Assembly (NCBI GenBank): GCA_001599595.1 | Contig: BCHH01000006.1 | Location: forward strand, 989,197 to 1,053,196 | Reading direction: 5' to 3' | Length of the DNA: 64,000 nucleotides | Source: Beverwykella pulmonaria | Taxonomy: Eukaryota > Ascomycota > Dothideomycetes > Pleosporales > Melanommataceae | Shown: positions 59,068 to 64,000 of the stretch, in pieces | Layout: each line of letters starts with the position of its first letter | Position numbering within the stretch: position 1 is the stretch's first letter | Notes under the pieces: generated by a model | What the model was told of the DNA's origin: nothing | The model's input: only the letters and a program-made list of their open reading frames with translations | Database searches by the model: none | Position numbers and translations under genes: made by a program

Positions 59068-59824
59068 CTGAGGAGATATCCATTATGGAAAATCCGGACT
59101 ACGCTCAATGGAGAAGGCAGATGGCGTGACCAGGAAAAGAGGTCACTGACGCATCCTAACTGCCATTTGTAAGCTTTTACAGCGAATGTCTACGTTTTGA
59201 GGTCAAAGAGTAGCGAATACAGAAACTGGGTGCGTTCTAGCGGTAAAGAGTGCCTTCAAATTTGGTGGCGCATTTCTCTCCGCCAGCCGAGGAGAGGCTT
59301 CAGACCAGCTCCCAAGTCATTGCGCCTTCCAAAGGGATCGAAACTGGAACCAATCAAACAACACTCGTGTATCGGGGAAGGTTTTTTCGTGGCCAAATTG
59401 GCTCATGCCTAGCACGCGACTGTGAGCCACGGTACGAATAGAATGCGCCTTAGAGGTTGAGTTCTAAACGTGGAAGTGGCTTCTACAACTAGCACGCGCC
59501 TTCAATGTTGTTGGGCGTCGCGTTCCGCTTGTGCGCTTAATTTAGTGCAAAACAATAAGCGACCCTCTCCAACACACTAAGTGCCAGTACAGCATAAAGG
59601 AATTAACAGTTTATGTTAGAATTCATTTCATTAGTAAAGAGGACCGTGCAAAGAAGCTAGTTGAAAATAAGAAGGAAAATATCTTGCTTTGCTGGAGATT
59701 TAGCACAAAGTAAAAGGCTGCTTTCCAAGAATTGCTTCGTACTAGAACCGACGAAACAACAGCAACCTTTTACCGTCAATACCACCTTTAAAAGAGCCCA
59801 CATCTCCTCCCTCTATTCGCCTTT
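59068..59824. other. Intergenic
   Basis: No coding signal or RNA gene is recognised. Short frames near 59197-59441 overlap without motif. Confidence 0.4.
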
Positions 59825-61319
59825 ATGCTCAGAAAGCGCATAGCGCCCGAAGAATCAGACGTCGCCCGCTCGTCCCCAAAGCGGGCACGCTGCGCTCTTC
59901 CGAGTCCTCCAGCATCGCACTCACCGCCCCAACAAATCCTCTACGAAGCCAAATATCTCCTCATACATCCAGAGCCAGCGATGGCTTGCGAAGGGCCCTT
60001 TCTTTATTCCTTAGACATCCAGCCAGAACCGCCAGAGACTACTGAATTTCCTCGACTTAGAGCTCCCTCGACCATCCAGCCCTTCACTGAACCCGCGACC
60101 CACGCGTCCTCCACCGCACCTGCAGGTCTTACAAGCGAGAACCTCAATCTCTGGGACAAATTGCATCGACCAATGGCGCAGTCTACCTCAGTCAGCGAGG
60201 CCTCTCTTTCCACCGAATCTGCCAAGGATATTGACAGACGGCAGGCGGCGTATGGCATGTTCATACATTGCAGTGATATCCCAGAAACGCTGCGGAAACA
60301 CATTGATGAGGTAGTCATGGACATGCGAAAGCCAACTACACCGTCAGCGGCGCGGCTTGCGCGGAATTCGAGGAGAACGCGCGGCATGAACGAACCGCAG
60401 GGCAAGGAGATGCTCGCGAGGGCTCTGCTCTTCAAGACGGAGATCAACGACGGCGAGGAGCTCATACAGGTCCTTCCCGAGGTCACGTTCGGCCGCCACT
60501 GGTTACCTGCCGCGCCAGACAAGTGGGTGGAGAGACAATACGGTGCTCTTGAGCAACCGCGGCCTGATCATGCTGTCGGCTACATTACCCAGCAGGATGC
60601 ACACTCGATGGATCCGCGCTCAAAGGCGGCGCTGGAGCGGACAGAGGAGGACAAGATTACAAGGTAAGCTACTTCCAGGTTGCAAACCAGCGGTATCGTA
60701 GCTGACATGACATGGCAGACACGCGTTGACTACACAGCTTCACTTCCCATTCCTCACTTGCCAGTGGAAGAGTCAAAAAAGCGGAGAAGGCCACTATCCT
60801 GCTTCGATACAGGGTGCGCGAGACGGCGCAGCCATTGTGCGCAGCCTCCACGACTTCTACAGAACCGCACAGTTCACTCCATCGATCGTCGACACGGCAC
60901 ATTTCTCGCTGACTACCAACACCGACAGTGCGAAACTTTGGGTGCATTGGCTCGAGACCAAAGAAGATGGAGGAGCGAACTATCACATGGAGCTTATCAG
61001 CCAGGCCTTTTTGAGGCCGCTGACGCCTAGGGATACTGGCATGGTCGACATGCGCAAGATGCTCCGCAACATTCTTGAGTACGCTGTTGGCGCGCGGCTT
61101 GACAACATTAAGGCTGCCATCGCCAGTCTACCACTTCCTCCACCGCGGACGCGAAGCCCGAAGCGGGGACAGTCAAAGAAATCGATGTCTTCTTCCGACA
61201 CCATGTCCAACTCCGCAACGCCAGTGGGGCATCCGCTCGCTACTGCGCCGAAATTCGATGCGCAGCCACCGACGCCGGAATTTTCGTTTCCACCGCTCAA
61301 GAGACTGCGGGAAGAGTAA
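59825..61319 (+). CDS. DUF7924-type fungal protein
   Basis: Exons 59825-60663 and 60719-61319 join to 479 residues. The junction gives KITRHALTTQLHFPFLTCQWKSQ and SGEGHYPASIQGARDGAAIV, the core that I associate with the fungal DUF7924 family, with RSLHDFYRTAQ next. The first about 110 residues are basic and Pro/Ser-rich (RKRIAPEESDVARSSPKRAR, nuclear-localisation-like). The C-terminus is Ser/Pro-rich with KRGQSKKSMSSSD and PPLKRLREE. The core resembles restriction-endonuclease-like folds in some descriptions, but no catalytic residues can be assigned here. The gene is plausibly complete. Confidence 0.8.
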
Positions 61320-62513
61320 AGGTTATAGGGTAGAATGCTGGTTGTATAGAGGTATCTGAATACTAGTTTGGGTATTCGACTTTTTCATTTCTTCGAATTC
61401 GTTCATGAAGATATACAGTATTCAATGTGCCCGGAAGTTGAAGGATTAGAGTGGTAGCGGTCGTAATTTCCATTCAGGTCATTCAATGCACTGGTCCAGG
61501 TGACTAGTGTCCTGTGTCACAGATCCAAGCATAAAATCTCGGGGGTACTAACAAACTTGCCAAAATAAAGAAAGGCTCTGTGGACGAAGAGGACATGTTT
61601 AACACGGAATTAGATGAGAACTTAACTATTTATTGCACGTCGTTGATTCCTTGCATAAAAGAGTAAAAGAGTTGCGGAAAGCGGTCTTTCTAGAGGATCG
61701 ACAGCTCTAGTCATTTCCTATTTTGGGCTATCTTACGTGGGCGTGCCTGACTAGCTTTGCGATGGGTCCATCTTGGGACCTCTCCCGAGATCCGATCTGG
61801 TCATGGAATCTCTTGGCATCCCACCTGCCACAGGTGGCGATGATACCTATTTCAACCTCCTTCATCCACGCCAAAAACAAACTCAACACCTCTCGTACAA
61901 GGGTGTAGCCGGAGCGGGTCGGCTGTCCTCCCTGCTTGTGGTGGCAACATGTCATGGCTATACCGCAGTGGTACCGGTATATCACGTTCATTACGGTACT
62001 GTCTGTATCTCTCAACATGCTGACATACCTCTACCCGTCCGATATCCAGTTTGGCCCAATAGTACCTCCTTAACGCAGCACGAAAGTCCACTTTCCGTGC
62101 TCTCGTCTCCTAATTCTAGGGTTGAACAGTAGCCTGTCAGACGTCATCATGTCCTACGTATCAGTACCTAATGGAATAGGATAGTAGCACCACTTAGCAT
62201 ACGTTTGTAGACTGACGGATGAAAAACATGTTTTTAGCAATTTCTCTAGTCACCAAACCTCGCTTTCAGGGTTGTGATGTCAAGAGCCAATCATGCGAGA
62301 TGCCTACTGCATGCCGCTTACTAAGAATGTATTGCGTCGATTGTGATTCTGGACCTTCGCAGCTCAGCCTCGGTGCTGATGCCTGCTGCAACATTCAGAT
62401 GCCCTTCCTTCTAGCCAATATAGTTACGTTTCTTCCGTCCTTTAGATTAGAAATCTTTTGCAGTCGTGTGTGCAACAATTCTTTTCCACAACCTCACTGA
62501 CGAGCTTCTCCTG
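61320..62513. other. Intergenic, upstream of the NLR gene
   Basis: About 1.2 kb with no supportable gene. Frames at 61728-62018 (minus) and 61773-62132 (plus) overlap and carry no motif. It probably contains the NLR promoter. Confidence 0.4.
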
Positions 62514-64000
62514 ATGCGTCTTTTGCGACTCAAAGAGGACGGCGAATTCAGCCTGGTCGAACGTGTCGGCAAAAGCATTCCGCCATATGCGATACTTTCG
62601 CATACATGGGGAGCAGACGAGGACGAGGTCACATTTAGAGATGTATCTAAGGGTACAGGGAAGAGCAAGTTAGGATATCGCAAGCCGGGTTATCACAAGC
62701 TTGTCTTCTGCGGAGAGCAAGCTAAAAAGGACAATCTCCAATATTTCTGGGTAGATACGTGCTGCACTGACAAGTCGAGCAGTGCAGAGCTGCCAGAGGC
62801 CATCAACTCTATGTTTCGCTGGTACTACGAATCAACCAAATGCTATGTATATCTCTCCGATGTTTCGAAGACGGGTTCCACCAGCAACGCTCCATCTCTT
62901 TGGAATAGCCGATGGTTTACACGAGGGTGGACGCTGCAAGAGCTTCTTGCTCCAATATCCACTCAGTTCTTCTCAGCAGAAGGCAGTCTACTTGGAGATA
63001 AGGACTCACTTGTGCGAGAAATTGCCGAAGCCACTGGCATATCTGCTAACGCCCTCCGAAGGGAGCCTTTATCCATGTTTAGCGTTGACGAGCGCATGTC
63101 ATGGGCAAGAAAACGCGAGACGAAACGGGAAGAAGATATGGCTTACTCTCTACTAGGCATCTTTGACATCCACATGCCCCTTATCTACGGCGAGGGCAAA
63201 GAGAAAGCTTTCAAGCGGCTTCAGAAAGAGATCCAAGAGAGTTTTACAGATCAATTAAAGCAAACGCCTAAGCCCTCTCTTAACGTGCCGTTCAACAGGG
63301 ACCCTGATTTCGTAGATCGTCCTGATATCTTAGCCTGGATCGGCAACATGTGTACAGAGCAGTCTGGCCGTATCGCACTTATCGGTCTTGGCGGCATAGG
63401 GTGAGCAAATTCCTATTACCGGCACGTAATACCTTTGTGGTCCTAACATTATAACAGAAAGTCACAAATTGCAATTCAGCACTGTTATAACGTCCGGGCT
63501 ACATCACCACATACGTGGGTATTCTGGGTGCATGCGGGCACGCAAGCAAGGTTTAAAGAGGGTTACCGCAGAGTTGCCGAGGTAACTAAAATGGAGGGTT
63601 GGGACAATCCTAACACAGATGTTCTGCAGCTCGTCCGTAGCTGGCTATGTGACGAGTCGAATGGGCGGTGGGTAATGGTCGTCGACAATGCTGATGATTT
63701 GGACATATTCTTCCCCCCACTTCACAAAGCACAAGAAGCGGAACTGCTGTCGGACTTCCTACCGCAATCGCTGAACGGGTCGATCCTCATAACTTCTCGG
63801 AGCCGAGACGTGGCTTTTAGACTAACGGGGAGCCAGAACTCCATCCTGGAGATCAAGCCGATGAACGAGGACAATGCGTTAGCTCTTCTACAGAGGAAGC
63901 TCGGCTTCAAACCCAACAACCACGATGCTATCGAGCTTCTACGTGCTCTTGACTGCATGCCTCTCGCTATTACACAGGCGGCGACTTATATTGCACAGAG
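62514..64000 (+). CDS. HET-domain NB-ARC NLR-type protein, 5' part (truncated by window end)
   Basis: Such proteins act in heterokaryon incompatibility and related fungal cell-death responses. The first ATG, 62514, gives MRLLRLKEDGEFSLVERVG, the normal start of a HET domain, followed by PYAILSHTWGADEDEV, YFWVDTCCTDKSSSAEL, MFRWYYESTKCYVYLSDV, SRWFTRGWTLQELLAP, YSLLGIFDIHMPLIYGEG and AFKRLQKEI, all in the usual order. After a linker comes IALIGLGGIGKSQIAIQHCY (P-loop), split by a 57-nt intron at 63401-63457. Then follow WVMVVDNADD (Walker B), ILITSRSR (RNBS-B) and CMPLAITQAATYI (GLPLA-type). The repeat domain, probably TPR, would lie outside the window. All NB-ARC motifs look intact so far. 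Confidence 0.9.

Noticed and set aside
1..64000. CRISPR array, riboswitch or bacterial-type operon
   Set aside because: The intron structure and families are eukaryotic; no direct-repeat/spacer pattern was found other than the minisatellite without spacers.

Overview
The window is nuclear DNA of a filamentous ascomycete (Pezizomycotina). Three things support this: many short GT-AG introns (about 45-80 nt) with CTAAC/CTGAC-type branch sites; fungal-only families (a HET-domain NLR, DUF8004- and DUF7924-type proteins, an AA11-type LPMO with a C-terminal Cys module); and a Rho3 GTPase with fungal gene structure. I cannot fix the class (Dothideomycetes or Leotiomycetes are both possible). Gene models were built by joining reading frames across visible splice sites. 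Where coordinates are given to the base, the exon sum was checked to be a multiple of three.

Left part (1-21.5 kb) is mostly conserved core genes: an otubain-type deubiquitinase (minus), COP9 signalosome subunit 2 (minus), Rho3 (plus), a mitochondrial-type thiosulfate/mercaptopyruvate sulfurtransferase (minus) divergent from APC11 (plus), an acidic uncharacterised protein (plus), a short-chain dehydrogenase (minus) divergent from a DHH exopolyphosphatase-like protein with a signal peptide (plus), then a 3.5-kb gene-empty tract and a large DUF8004-type protein (minus). Otubain, CSN2 and APC11 all touch ubiquitin/cullin control, but they are unlinked in transcription and I do not claim a functional cluster.

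Middle part (21.5-42.2 kb) begins with about 3.4 kb of gene-poor DNA and one small ORF. It then carries the most unusual gene of the window: a minus-strand gene of about 1,600 codons and about 12 exons (25950-31505). It joins a Cys-rich N-terminus, a P-loop GTPase, an internally duplicated segment, a RING-like finger, a patatin-like domain and a proline-rich tail. All three patatin active-site motifs (oxyanion glycines, nucleophile elbow, catalytic Asp) are altered at aligned positions, so it looks like a pseudo-lipase with an intact GTPase. About 0.35 kb upstream of its start lies an array of 11 units of about 68 bp; most units contain a GTAAGT donor-like hexamer and a CTAAT...TAG tail. Next come an Rdx (SelW/T-like) protein, a secreted class-3 lipase, two fungal-specific proteins and a secreted AA11-type LPMO.

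Right part (42.2-64 kb) is accessory and degraded: a kinase fused to a C2H2 region with an unresolved frame near its end, a broken WD40 relic (probably the C-terminus of a dead NLR), a secreted GMC oxidoreductase, a 382-bp Tc1/mariner-type MITE with TA flanks, a nucleotidyltransferase-like protein, a Tc1-type transposase relic, a BTB protein, a DUF7924-type protein, and the 5' part of a HET-NB-ARC NLR that runs off the window. The GTPase/pseudo-patatin, kinase, WD40 and HET-NLR genes together suggest a non-self-recognition neighbourhood. That is inference from domain content only.
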